A stretch of DNA of 64,000 nt from Saprospiraceae bacterium (GTDB lineage Bacteria; Bacteroidota; Bacteroidia; Chitinophagales; Saprospiraceae), in the NCBI GenBank assembly GCA_016717265.1, contig JADKFX010000001.1, forward strand, positions 2,740,501-2,804,500. The letters are read 5' to 3'. The position numbers and the translations under genes were made by a program. Position 1 is the stretch's first letter, and each line of letters opens with the position of its first letter. Shown here piece after piece: positions 24,751 through 34,216 of the stretch. Below the pieces are notes generated by a model, which ran no database searches, was not told the origin of the DNA, and was given only the letters and a program-made list of their open reading frames with translations.

Positions 24751-27231
24751 TTATCTTAAAATTTCTACTTTTTTAGTGATTGGACCTAAACTTGTTTCTG
24801 CACGAAGCAAATATAAACCATTTACCAGATTTTGTAAATTTAATATTTCATGTTTTTGATCAGAACTCTCAATTTCTTTTACCAAAGAGCCGTCAAGTGT
24901 AAATAAACGAATTGAAAGTAGTTGGCTCCTACCATTTAAATGAATATTTAACAAATCACTGGTTGGATTCGGATAAACCAATAATGAACTCGGATCGAAA
25001 ACTGCAGGATCTGTTGATTTTTTACGTATATTGATATAGGCTACTTGATCTGGCAACTGAACATATTTTCCATTTTCATCCAGTACCAATATATTTTGAA
25101 AATAAAATGGAACTTTAAGATACTGATCCCCTTTTCTAAAGCCTCCTAGGTCATCTTCAACGATAAAGGACAAAACTTCTGTACCACCTTTTCCGCTTAC
25201 TTTTTTTCCATTAGAGCGAATAAATCCGGATTCAATGCGTCCATCCCAAGGCTTTTGATACATGTGCATCAAAGCTGAATTTCGTGTAACCCAACCTTGC
25301 TCGTAAAAATTAATACCTAAACTTTGTTCGTCGACTACATCCGTGTTATAGTCCAGTTCGTAAGCATAACCAGAAAGGTTAATTGCAGGATTTGCTGCAT
25401 CTCCTAACTGAATTTCAATTAAAGCTACATCTCCTGAATCAGCATTAGGTGTTAATATATTTAATAAAAAAGGAAAATCGCCTCGATCGTACACTTGTTT
25501 TGGTACTAAAGAGTGTTGTTTTCTATAGAAATTACTAATATAACTGGTATCAGCGCAATCAACCTTACCATTACCATCTGCGTCTGCATGCTTTAAATTA
25601 GTTAAGCTTCCAGGTAATGATCCATTCCAATCAGTTGCTTTTAATGATCTGAAGATTCCACTTGACTGATACATTCTAGCATCCCCTTTAGAGCCTAAAT
25701 TGTAGCCAATTTGAAGTAAATCTTGCATAGTAACTTCTCCATCCAAATTTACATCTCCAGGCCAGACACAATCACCAACACATTGTTTATTACAATTTTT
25801 ACTTTCGTCATAAATAGTAACATCACATTGTGCGTCTATACATTGACCAGTAGATGGGATACAATAGGTGACTGTAAAACTTTTAACCCCTGCAAAATTT
25901 AAGGGCGGATAATATACTAATTGATTATAACCTACTATAGTTGATGGACAATTTCTTGAATCTTTAACAATAATAGTATCATATCCAGGATAGAACTTTA
26001 CACTATCTTCAGTAGAACTAAAATTATAAGCATCTATTGGAATATGATAACTAAATACTAGAGGAACATTCTTTGGTGTTGAAAACTTATATCGATCTCT
26101 TACATCTGGCTGCCAATTTCCTATGAATATTTTAACTTCACCATATTCGCATAATCCTTGTGGACATACCTTATAGGTAAAGCTTTGCACGCCTTCATAC
26201 CCAGCTTCTGGAATATATTTGAAATCCCCAGCATTATTAATTTTTAAAAGTGTTCCTCTACTTGGATTTTGATCTAGAAGGAAGGAATACTTTTGGACTA
26301 TATCATTATCTCCAACATTAAATTCTACTACAGAATCTTTAGGTGTAAAGACAATATCATCAACAGTAATTTTACTAGGTTCTTTTACATTATAAACTTC
26401 AACAAATACATACTTGAAAATACTGTTTCGAACAACTGCAAAAGTATCAAAACCGGTAAATGTGGAAACTGGTTTGTACAATACAGAATAATCCGTATTA
26501 TATTCTAAAGTACCTTTTTTGGGGTTAATCGATGTCGAATATCCAGTCAGCGGTAAAGCAATAGATAAAGAAACAGCCTTAGGCGTCCCGATATATACGC
26601 TATCACTTACTAAATTTAAGGTATCTACAACATTAACAACAACATTGCCGTCTTCACACGTATTAAAAGTATCACAAACCTTATAGCTAATGTATGCTAA
26701 TCCTGTAAAATTAGGGGATGGTTTAAATCGGAGCGTCGTATCGTTTGGACTGGTAACTTGCAAATTATTAGCTGCAGTTACCGCATTAATTTTCAAATAA
26801 GTATAAGATCCAATGGAAGAACTATCATTCAATAAAGGATAAAAATTCTGAAAATCTGAATTTTTATTAACAGAATAAACATCTGCAACTAAACCAACAT
26901 AGGAATTAGATGCTTCAAAAACAAAACTGATATACTTGATTTTTCCTTTAAAATCCTTATATTCATAAGTAGCTGTATCATTGCCTACAAAACCCGGACT
27001 TGGTATATAATCTACCTTAGGATCATATTTTGTTCCAAAAAGTACTAACTCACCGTTTTCTGTGCTATCAATAATCAGCTTATTAGTCTGATAATTATTG
27101 GCAAATGTTAAATTTAAGGAAGTATTTTTTAGTAACTTAAAGACAAGATAAGGACCTTGAACTTCTTGTGCTTTTAGGGTAAAAGCAAAAAGCAGAAAAA
27201 CCAGAATTGTGTAAGTCCTGTTTTTAATCAT
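24751..27231 (-). CDS. secreted T9SS cargo with Ig-like repeats and a dockerin-type calcium module
   Basis: An 826-residue exported protein. After a signal peptide ending in KAQ come several Ig/cadherin-like repeats with paired cysteines (FTGLAYISYKVCD, YEGVQSFTYKVCP, FAGVKSFTVTYC), then two dockerin-like EF-hand loops (DVNLDGEVTMQD and DADGNGKVDCAD), a beta-rich domain, and a C-terminal type A sorting domain (LLVYPNPTSDLLNI ... NGLYLLRAET). The tail directs it through the outer membrane by type IX secretion. The ORF extends to a GTG at 27249, but the ATG at 27231 starts the signal peptide and the promoter lies at 27249-27256. Probably a surface adhesin or structural protein. Confidence 0.85.
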   Translation of the reverse strand: MIKNRTYTILVFLLFAFTLKAQEVQGPYLVFKLLKNTSLNLTFANNYQTNKLIIDSTENGELVLFGTKYDPKVDYIPSPGFVGNDTATYEYKDFKGKIKYISFVFEASNSYVGLVADVYSVNKNSDFQNFYPLLNDSSSIGSYTYLKINAVTAANNLQVTSPNDTTLRFKPSPNFTGLAYISYKVCDTFNTCEDGNVVVNVVDTLNLVSDSVYIGTPKAVSLSIALPLTGYSTSINPKKGTLEYNTDYSVLYKPVSTFTGFDTFAVVRNSIFKYVFVEVYNVKEPSKITVDDIVFTPKDSVVEFNVGDNDIVQKYSFLLDQNPSRGTLLKINNAGDFKYIPEAGYEGVQSFTYKVCPQGLCEYGEVKIFIGNWQPDVRDRYKFSTPKNVPLVFSYHIPIDAYNFSSTEDSVKFYPGYDTIIVKDSRNCPSTIVGYNQLVYYPPLNFAGVKSFTVTYCIPSTGQCIDAQCDVTIYDESKNCNKQCVGDCVWPGDVNLDGEVTMQDLLQIGYNLGSKGDARMYQSSGIFRSLKATDWNGSLPGSLTNLKHADADGNGKVDCADTSYISNFYRKQHSLVPKQVYDRGDFPFLLNILTPNADSGDVALIEIQLGDAANPAINLSGYAYELDYNTDVVDEQSLGINFYEQGWVTRNSALMHMYQKPWDGRIESGFIRSNGKKVSGKGGTEVLSFIVEDDLGGFRKGDQYLKVPFYFQNILVLDENGKYVQLPDQVAYINIRKKSTDPAVFDPSSLLVYPNPTSDLLNIHLNGRSQLLSIRLFTLDGSLVKEIESSDQKHEILNLQNLVNGLYLLRAETSLGPITKKVEILR

Positions 27232-27248
27232 AATTGTTACCAGCAACA

Positions 27249-27256
27249 CAAAAGTA
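27249..27256 (-). promoter_or_regulatory. putative -7 promoter element of the dockerin T9SS gene
   Basis: Minus strand TACTTTTG, a perfect TAnnTTTG, 18 bases before the ATG at 27231. It rules out the upstream GTG as start. Confidence 0.6.
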
Positions 27257-27600
27257 TAAAAGAATCTGATATTTCAATGCATTATATACAAAAATAATTA
27301 ATTCATATCAGAAAGAAATTTAATATATTAGATAATTCTTTATAATATAATACTATACATATTATATATATTAATAATATATTAAAATAAATTGAATGTT
27401 TTTAATGAATTATCACCCAGAATACTTTCTATAGACATAAATTGACTTAAAAGTTTCTCCAGAAACATCATCTCCATAGTACATATTAAATAAACCCCTT
27501 TAGTTCACTTAAACCAGTAATAGTCAATTTTCAAGCATAAAATTCTAAACAAATCTTAATAATTTGCAACAATGTTTAAAAACAGTAACTTTAAGCCACT
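27257..27600. other. AT-rich intergenic region between divergent genes
   Basis: No gene found. About 27280-27400 is almost pure A/T with repeated TATA-type steps (likely bent or easily melted DNA). The rest is ordinary non-coding sequence ending in the promoter of the next gene. Confidence 0.5.
27586..27593 (+). promoter_or_regulatory. putative promoter of the 476-residue helical protein; leaderless start
   Basis: TAACTTTA matches TAnnTTTG except the last base. TTTG at 27563-27566 lies 19 bases upstream and matches the -33 element. The predicted start coincides with the ATG at 27601, so the mRNA would be leaderless. Confidence 0.5.
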
Positions 27601-29031
27601 ATGACAGAATCCAAATTTTATCATTTTTTAAAGGCTCTTAGTCTAAAAGAACTCCGTCGATTTCGAAAATACCTGGAATCCCCTTATTTTAACTCTCATG
27701 AAAAAATACTGGAGCTTTTTGAATATTTTGAAACTCATTTATTAGCATCAAATAATGATGAAATTGTGAAGGAAAAGGTATGGGAAACACTTTATCCTCA
27801 TTTAGATTTTGATTATGATAAACTGAGAAAACTTCAACATCAGTTAATGGAACTAGGTGAAGATTTTCTGGCACAACAAATTTATGATGAAAGTCCTGTG
27901 CATAGAGTAAATTATCTATTGCAAATGTTACATCGAAAGGAATTAGATATTTTTATAAATAGTGCAATTAATTCAGGAATGACCTTATTGAAAAGGGAAC
28001 CTAACAGGCCAGGAACTTATTATTATGATTTATATTCAATAGAAAAATACCGCTATATTCTAGAAAATATGGAGTCGGCTAGAGTTCAAAAAGTAAATAT
28101 TCAAAAGTTAAACATTGTAGATATTGACGCCCATTTAAATCACTTCTATTTCGCTGAAAAATTAAAATATTATTGCTTACTTTTAAGCTGGAGTAGAATG
28201 ACACACGTAAATAAAGACGTCATTTTAATTCCTGAAATCATTGGCGAAATATCTAAAAATAGCTATCTTGAAATACCTGCCATCACTATTTATTACCAGA
28301 TCTATTTAACTTTTGTAGAGCCGGATATTGAAAGTCATTTTACAAACTTAAAAGAATTAATAAAAAAATATATTCATTTGTTTCCAGCTGAAGATGCCCG
28401 GGATATTATTAACTCAGCCATAAATTATACGATCCAAAAACAAAATCAGGGAAATCTAAAATTTAGTAAAGATAATTTTGAACTATGGAAAGATGCGCTT
28501 TCGAAAGAAATTGTATTGACCAATGGAGAATTATCACCCTGGGCGTTTAAAAATATTGTAACCCTTGCTTTGAGACTCAATGAATTTGATTGGACAGAAA
28601 GTTTTATATTTAATTATGGATCCAAAATAAGTAAAGAATATCGAGAAAATGCTATCCATTATAACAAAGCTTCATTGCATTTTTATAGAAAAGAATACCA
28701 TTTGGCAATTCCTTTATTGCAAAAAGTACAGTTTGATGAGGTAAATTACGGCCTTGGAGCAAAATCATTGTTGTTGGCCACGTATTATGAATTAGATGAA
28801 TTTGATGCACTACAATCTTTTTATGATAGTTTTAAAATATTTATTCAAAGAAATAAAAGCATTACAGACGAACGCAAGAATAGCTACTTGCAATTAATTC
28901 GCTTTACAAAAAGATTAACCGAAACAAGTAATGATAAGTCTAAATTCAAAAAAATAAAAGAAGAAATTCAAAACTCTCAAGCCATGAGTAAAAAGTGGTT
29001 GCTGGAAAAGGCAGATGAATTATTAGGTTAA
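27601..29031 (+). CDS. conserved hypothetical helical-repeat protein
   Basis: 476 residues, soluble, no signal peptide. I do not recognise a named family. The sequence is almost wholly alpha-helical with alternating aromatic/Leu spacing as in TPR-like solenoids (e.g. HYNKASLHFYRKEYHLAIPLLQKV, AKSLLLATYYELDEFDALQSFYDSF). The N-terminal region (FYHFLKALSLKELRRFRKYL ESPYFN, residues about 5-32) looks like a distinct small domain and is a feature I associate with Saprospiria-type proteins. It stands alone, with its own promoter, diverging from a T9SS cargo gene. A scaffolding or protein-binding role is only inferred from the fold. Confidence 0.65.
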   Translation: MTESKFYHFLKALSLKELRRFRKYLESPYFNSHEKILELFEYFETHLLASNNDEIVKEKVWETLYPHLDFDYDKLRKLQHQLMELGEDFLAQQIYDESPVHRVNYLLQMLHRKELDIFINSAINSGMTLLKREPNRPGTYYYDLYSIEKYRYILENMESARVQKVNIQKLNIVDIDAHLNHFYFAEKLKYYCLLLSWSRMTHVNKDVILIPEIIGEISKNSYLEIPAITIYYQIYLTFVEPDIESHFTNLKELIKKYIHLFPAEDARDIINSAINYTIQKQNQGNLKFSKDNFELWKDALSKEIVLTNGELSPWAFKNIVTLALRLNEFDWTESFIFNYGSKISKEYRENAIHYNKASLHFYRKEYHLAIPLLQKVQFDEVNYGLGAKSLLLATYYELDEFDALQSFYDSFKIFIQRNKSITDERKNSYLQLIRFTKRLTETSNDKSKFKKIKEEIQNSQAMSKKWLLEKADELLG

Positions 29032-29175
29032 AATAGATACCTGATTTAATTTCTGAATTTATTGGATTTTGAATAATTTTTGTTGTTTATTTTTGGACTT
29101 TGCAGCATACAAATCTTTAATATAGTTTTAAGTTTTACTCTTATTTAATAGAAAGAATAGTGGCTAGCTTGATCT

Positions 29176-30498
29176 CTATTTTTCCTCCAATGCTTTCTTA
29201 AAGGTCTTCAGACAACGCTCCCTTGCCCATTTATGGTCAACTATAGGTTTCTGATAGCTTTCGGATAAATACTCCGGAACCCATTTTTTAATATATACCC
29301 AATTCGAATCAAAACGTTCTTGTTGAGTTTGCGGATTAAATATTCTAAAGTATGGTGCGGCATCGGTGCCGCATCCTGCTGCCCATTGCCAGCCTCCGTT
29401 ATTACTAGCTAAATCAAAATCCAATAATTTTTCTGCAAAATAGGCTTCACCCCAACGCCAATCTATCAATAAATGCTTGACAAGAAAACTAGCGGTAACC
29501 ATGCGCAGGCGATTATGCATAAATCCGGTTGTATTGAGTTCACGCATACCAGCATCCACTAATGGATAACCAGTTTTTCCTTCACACCAATCGCTATAAT
29601 TGGCTTCATTATTAACCCATTCAATTTTATTATATGCAGGTCTAAAACTAGAAAATTCAACATATGGAAAAGCTTGCAATATCATAGAATAAAAATCCCT
29701 CCACATCAACTCTGTAAAATAGGTTTCATTGAGTTGTGATGCAGCCCTTGCTTTTTCTCGAATGCTAATAGTACCAAATCGAAAATGAATACCTAGTTTT
29801 GAAGTACCTGCTAAATATGGGTAGTCTCTATTTAAAGTATAGTTTTGAATAATCGATTTTGCAACTATTTTGGATGGAATTGCGATTTCACTTTTATCAA
29901 AACCTAAGAAATCTAAAGAGACTAATGGAGAAGATTTAGACTTCCAAAAATTTGTAAAATCAGAGGTATTAAACGAAGTTAAATATGGAGAAAATTGAAT
30001 GGAATTGTTGTCTGTCATTAACGTTGTTATTAATTTTCGTTTATATGCAGTGAATACTGAATAATAAGTTCCATCTTCCTTACAAACTTCCTCTTTTTCA
30101 AACAATACATGGTCTTTGAAACTACTAAATTGAATCTGCTCTTTGAGGCATAAATTTCTGATGGCAGCGTCTCGCTTAATGGCATAGGACTCATAATCAG
30201 TATTTACAAATACTTGTCTAATTTTATATGCTTGAAATAATTTAATCCATACATTCTCAACGGTATCGTAAAACACTAAAAGGTCAGATCCATATTGTTG
30301 AATTTCGGATTTAAGGTGGCCTACATGGTTATGTATAAATTCAACTCTGGCATCTTTTTTATTACTAAGTTTAGTTAAAATTTCAGGATCAAATATAAAA
30401 ATAGGGATCACTGGAAGTCCACATTTCAACGCTTCATGCAATCCCTTATTATCTTCTAAGCGGAGATCTCTACGAAACCAAAAAACTGCATATTCCAT
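29176..30498 (-). CDS. phr: deoxyribodipyrimidine photolyase / cryptochrome
   Basis: 440 residues of the photolyase family, which use blue light and reduced FAD to split cyclobutane pyrimidine dimers (or act as cryptochromes). The N-terminal FWFRRDLRLEDNKGL is the Rossmann antenna domain. The C-terminal FAD domain shows TELMWRDFYSMIL, GYPLVDAGMRELNTTGFMHN, RMVTASFLVKHLLIDWRWGE, and DLASNNGGWQWAAG CGTDAAPYFRIFNP (given in two parts). The conserved tryptophans support photolyase activity. It stands alone, with gaps of 144 and 109 bases on either side. Confidence 0.92.
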   Translation of the reverse strand: MEYAVFWFRRDLRLEDNKGLHEALKCGLPVIPIFIFDPEILTKLSNKKDARVEFIHNHVGHLKSEIQQYGSDLLVFYDTVENVWIKLFQAYKIRQVFVNTDYESYAIKRDAAIRNLCLKEQIQFSSFKDHVLFEKEEVCKEDGTYYSVFTAYKRKLITTLMTDNNSIQFSPYLTSFNTSDFTNFWKSKSSPLVSLDFLGFDKSEIAIPSKIVAKSIIQNYTLNRDYPYLAGTSKLGIHFRFGTISIREKARAASQLNETYFTELMWRDFYSMILQAFPYVEFSSFRPAYNKIEWVNNEANYSDWCEGKTGYPLVDAGMRELNTTGFMHNRLRMVTASFLVKHLLIDWRWGEAYFAEKLLDFDLASNNGGWQWAAGCGTDAAPYFRIFNPQTQQERFDSNWVYIKKWVPEYLSESYQKPIVDHKWARERCLKTFKKALEEK

Positions 30499-30582
30499 TT
30501 GGCTTCAACAAGATTTTACATAAAACGTTCAAAATATATGTTAATCTATTCCAGATGCCATAAATAGCTACTATTCATTTCT

Positions 30583-30590
30583 TACATTTG
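30583..30590 (+). promoter_or_regulatory. putative -7 promoter element of the TPR lipoprotein gene
   Basis: TACATTTG, perfect TAnnTTTG, 17 bases before the ATG at 30608. Confidence 0.6.
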
Positions 30591-30607
30591 TCTAAATTCT
30601 ATTAAGT

Positions 30608-31504
30608 ATGAAGACTGGTGGTTATATACTCATTTTTTGCCTGTTCGGTATGATTGCATGTAAATCAGATAAAAAATTTAACAACGAACAAATAAGCAAA
30701 TTAGAATCAAATTTTAATTCAAATCCTGTTGATTCAACCTATGATTTATTGATTTCTGCTTATTTGGAAATCATGCAAGAACATAAAGATGATGCGGGAG
30801 TCATTGAAGACATACTTGCAAAATGTGCCGCTGCCAGTACAAAAATGAATAATTGTAGGCAAACCGTAATTTTCTTAAATAATTTAATTAAAGATCATTA
30901 CAAAAGAAAAGATACTCCAGATAATCTAGTGAATATGATCAGTTGTCTTAGAAACATTGGCAAAACGCAAGCTGCGGATATTCTTTCCCTTTGTTTTGGT
31001 CAAGCCTTTCCTAATGATGCTAGAAAAGTTGACTTATTATCGAAACTTCAAAAACAGGAAAGTCCAGAAGACTACCTGGTTAATCTAGCTAAATCCATTT
31101 TTCCTGATACTATGAATTCATATGACAAGCAAAGTGCATTTAATTATGTGGATGCATGCGAGGCATATGCTTTGGTTTTACCAGATAACCCACGTTCTCC
31201 AGAATTTTTATTTAGTGCTGCACAAACTTCTAAATTACTGCAGACATACGATAAGTGTATCAGTTTATTTGATTGGATAATCGAGAAATATCCAAGCCAT
31301 CCAAAAGCAGAAAATTCAAGTTTTATGAAAGGATTTCTGTTTGATAATGACTTAAAGGACACCGCTACTGCAAGAAAATTTTATACCGAATTTGTGGAAA
31401 AGTATCCGAAATCTGAGTTTGTTGATGATGCTCAAATGTTGATGAGTAATCTTGGCAAATCTGAAGCAGAGATATTGGAAGAATTGCAGAAAAAAAATAA
31501 GTAA
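30608..31504 (+). CDS. TPR-containing lipoprotein
   Basis: 298 residues. A lipoprotein signal peptide ends in the lipobox MIAC with Cys18. The rest is helical; the C-terminal half has TPR-like repeats typical of BamD/YbgF-type envelope proteins (SPEFLFSAAQTSKLLQTYDK, LFDWIIEKYPSHPKAENSSF, ARKFYTEFVEKYPKSEFVDD). It is probably anchored in a periplasm-facing membrane leaflet and binds other proteins. It is too short and too divergent to call BamD itself. Single gene with its own promoter at 30583-30590. Confidence 0.75.
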   Translation: MKTGGYILIFCLFGMIACKSDKKFNNEQISKLESNFNSNPVDSTYDLLISAYLEIMQEHKDDAGVIEDILAKCAAASTKMNNCRQTVIFLNNLIKDHYKRKDTPDNLVNMISCLRNIGKTQAADILSLCFGQAFPNDARKVDLLSKLQKQESPEDYLVNLAKSIFPDTMNSYDKQSAFNYVDACEAYALVLPDNPRSPEFLFSAAQTSKLLQTYDKCISLFDWIIEKYPSHPKAENSSFMKGFLFDNDLKDTATARKFYTEFVEKYPKSEFVDDAQMLMSNLGKSEAEILEELQKKNK

Positions 31505-31578
31505 ATCTTGGTTTTGATATTAATCTGATGTAACAAATTCATTTAGAATTCATCATTCTTAAGACTACATTGCCTTCT

Positions 31579-32058
31579 TTAAATTAGTTTTGAATGCCAA
31601 GATCGTTTAAATGGTTTCAACCAGCTCTTTTGAAAATCGATTTTAGATTGAACCAAGGTATCGAAAAACAGGGTATCCTCATTTATAATTCCACCCTTTA
31701 TATGATCCAATAATTGGTCCTTAGAAACGGTTTTAACTACTTCATTTTCAAGATAGTAAAATAAGTTTCTATTAAAAAAATCAAGATTAAGAGTAGTTCC
31801 CATTGATTTTACAAAATGCACCGATTTATCAATGCTACATCCTCCGGGATTATTAATACCATCATCCACTATAAAAACTATAAATCGGTTATGTAATAAT
31901 CCACCAGTTGCACGTAAGGCAATATTGTGGCTTGACCAAGTTTTGGCAAAATCCAAAATTTTTGAATATGTTTCCAATATATCTGCATCTTGAATTTTAT
32001 CACTAGCTGCATATATCCATACTTTTGAATAATCTGGATATGAAATTAAATCCATCAT
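31579..32058 (-). CDS. conserved hypothetical protein in Fe-S operon
   Basis: 159 residues without signal peptide or membrane helix. I know similar Bacteroidota proteins only as hypothetical (sometimes loosely labelled 'ABC transporter ATPase', although no Walker A motif is visible here). Features are SKVWIYAASDKIQD near the N-terminus and FIVFIVDDGINNPGGCSIDKSV, given here as residues about 60-82, in the middle. Its start (double ATG at 32058/32055) overlaps the stop of the CCG-domain gene by 4 bases, so it is co-translated with the electron-transfer proteins upstream. A role in that complex is inferred from position. Confidence 0.6.
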   Translation of the reverse strand: MMDLISYPDYSKVWIYAASDKIQDADILETYSKILDFAKTWSSHNIALRATGGLLHNRFIVFIVDDGINNPGGCSIDKSVHFVKSMGTTLNLDFFNRNLFYYLENEVVKTVSKDQLLDHIKGGIINEDTLFFDTLVQSKIDFQKSWLKPFKRSWHSKLI

Positions 32059-32831
32059 ACTTTGTTTTGATTTTGCAATATTAGCTCAGCTAAATCATAC
32101 ACCATAACATGATCTTGTTGATTTTTCTCCTTTATTCCATCTTGTAACATAGTAATACAAAACGGACAATTTGCAACCATGGTATTTGCACCTGTTTGAA
32201 GCGCTTCTTCTACCCTTTCCGCATTTACTCTTTTTACACCGGATTCTTCCTCCTTAAACATTTGGGCTCCTCCCGCACCGCAACATAAGCCATTTTCTTT
32301 GGACCGTTTCATTTCCAATATTTCAAATTCCAATGCATTTAGAATACTGCGAGGAGCTTCATAAACTCCATTAATTCGACCTAAGTAGCAGGAATCATGA
32401 TATGTTATTGCCTTCTTATCATCAGGCTTAATAACAATTTTTTGAGTTGATATTAAATACTCTAAAAATTGCGAATAATGAATCACTTCATAATTCCCTC
32501 CAAGTTCAGGGTATTCATTTTTTAAGGTATTAAAACAATGTGGACAGGTACAAACAATTTTTTTAACTTGATACTGATTTAGGGTCTCTATATTTTGAAT
32601 TGCCAACATTTGAAACAAAAATTCGTTTCCTGCTCGTCTTGCAGGATCCCCAGTACATTTTTCTTCATCGCCTAAAACTGCATAAGAGTAACCGATGTTA
32701 TTCAATATTTCACAAAATGCTCGCGTAATTTTCTGAGCTCTTGCATCATAATTGCCTGCGCAACCAATCCAAAATAGTATTTCAGGATAAGTTCCGTTTG
32801 CTATAAGTTCATTGAGTATTGGTATTTTCAT
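32055..32831 (-). CDS. CCG-domain heterodisulfide-reductase-like (Fe-S) subunit
   Basis: 258 residues with two CCG-type motifs: CTCPHCFNTLKNEYP...DSCYLGR in the first half and NGLCCGAGGAQMF with a later NCPFCI in the second. These cysteine sets bind non-cubane Fe-S clusters in HdrB, GlpC and LutA-like proteins. It follows the membrane Fe-S protein by 6 bases, so the pair probably forms a quinone-linked electron-transfer complex. The donor is unknown; no dehydrogenase gene is adjacent. Confidence 0.85.
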   Translation of the reverse strand: MKIPILNELIANGTYPEILFWIGCAGNYDARAQKITRAFCEILNNIGYSYAVLGDEEKCTGDPARRAGNEFLFQMLAIQNIETLNQYQVKKIVCTCPHCFNTLKNEYPELGGNYEVIHYSQFLEYLISTQKIVIKPDDKKAITYHDSCYLGRINGVYEAPRSILNALEFEILEMKRSKENGLCCGAGGAQMFKEEESGVKRVNAERVEEALQTGANTMVANCPFCITMLQDGIKEKNQQDHVMVYDLAELILQNQNKV

Positions 32832-32837
32832 CCACTA

Positions 32838-34151
32838 TTAATTTTGAATCCATTGCGTACGAGGTTCTGACATCGCCCAAACGGATTGATTATTTTCCAA
32901 ACTATTAAACATAGGCAACCAAGCTTGTGGACCTCCACTATTCATTAATATATCGTAACGTCTTAATTCTAAAATAGGTTGCAATGGATTAATTAAAACA
33001 GGACATGCTTCTACACAAGCGTTACAAGAAGTACAGGCGTACAATTCTTCAGCACTAATTTGATCAAATAATGAAAAACCGTCAGTGACTTCCGTTGCTT
33101 GTGTTGAACTGTCAAATTTAAAAGCATTTGTCCTTACTATTAACTCTGCCCGGTCTCGAATATCCATAACAATTTTTCTCGGACTTAATTTTTTACCCGT
33201 AATATTTGCCGGACAAACGGAAGTACAACGACCACATTCTGTGCAAGAAAAAGATTGAAGTATTGTCGTCCATGGAAGATCATTAATATCTTTTGCTCCG
33301 AAACTTTCCAGCGTTTCTACGTTTTCCTTTAATGGTAATTCCAGCATACTTCGCACTTCATTTTCAATTGCAGGAATGTTAGACATTTGACCTCTTGGAG
33401 AAAGATCCGAATAGAAACTCGTAGGAAATGCAAGGAAAATGTGCAAGTGCTTAGAATATGGTAGATAGACTAAAAATCCTAAAACGACTAAATAATGACT
33501 CCACCAAAATAAACGCTCCATAAACTGTAACCAATCAAAAGGCAAGTTTCTAAGCCAAATCATAGTAGAATTGGCCGACAAATAAAAGGTACCCGTTGGA
33601 TGATATGTTTCAGGTTTGATTAATTGAAGTACTTGCTCTGCCCCATTCATCATAAAAATACTAGTTACCAAAATGATCTCCCCAAGAAGAATCAAATTCG
33701 CATCCAGCGCTGGCCAACCATTTAAGTCAGAATTCTGAAATCGTTTAATTTTAATAACATTTCTTCTTATTAAAAAGACTAAAGTGGCTATTAAAGCCAA
33801 GACCGACAAGGCCTCAATAAAATTTATAATGAAAGCATAGAAGACTCCAATTTTGCCAGCAAACAAACGATGATAGCCCAAAAAACCATCTGCAAATATT
33901 TCAATAGCTTCTAATTGGGTAATAATAAAAGCAACATATATAAATAAATGAAAAACTCCAGCAACCGGGCGTGTAAACATTTTTCGCTGACCAAGAGCGA
34001 AAAGCAACATATTTTTAAGTCGCAAGCTAAATTGACCAATTTGACTTTGTCTTTTACCTAAAGTAATCGCTTGATAGATCGCTTTATACTTTTTATAAGC
34101 GAAGGAAAAAGCTAAAAAACTGATTATAATAAATGCTATTGTCTGAACCAT
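32838..34151 (-). CDS. membrane (Fe-S)-binding protein, heterodisulfide-reductase/NarI-like
   Basis: 437 residues: about five membrane helices in residues 1-245 with histidines suited to b-type haem (VFHLFIYVAF, HRLFAGK, WWSHYLVVLGFL), then a cytosolic two-cluster ferredoxin domain (CTECGRCTSVCPANITGK and CTSCNACVEACPVLINP). This matches the membrane-anchored HdrE/DsrM-with-ferredoxin arrangement. It should pass electrons between the quinone pool and the CCG protein encoded 6 bases downstream. It is the first gene of a three-gene operon diverging from the phosphoribosyltransferase gene. Confidence 0.85.
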   Translation of the reverse strand: MVQTIAFIIISFLAFSFAYKKYKAIYQAITLGKRQSQIGQFSLRLKNMLLFALGQRKMFTRPVAGVFHLFIYVAFIITQLEAIEIFADGFLGYHRLFAGKIGVFYAFIINFIEALSVLALIATLVFLIRRNVIKIKRFQNSDLNGWPALDANLILLGEIILVTSIFMMNGAEQVLQLIKPETYHPTGTFYLSANSTMIWLRNLPFDWLQFMERLFWWSHYLVVLGFLVYLPYSKHLHIFLAFPTSFYSDLSPRGQMSNIPAIENEVRSMLELPLKENVETLESFGAKDINDLPWTTILQSFSCTECGRCTSVCPANITGKKLSPRKIVMDIRDRAELIVRTNAFKFDSSTQATEVTDGFSLFDQISAEELYACTSCNACVEACPVLINPLQPILELRRYDILMNSGGPQAWLPMFNSLENNQSVWAMSEPRTQWIQN

Positions 34152-34216
34152 ATTAAAATAGTCAAAATCAATCCAATAAAATTAAAGACTTTTGTACTCA
34201 AATTAAGCTTAAAAGT

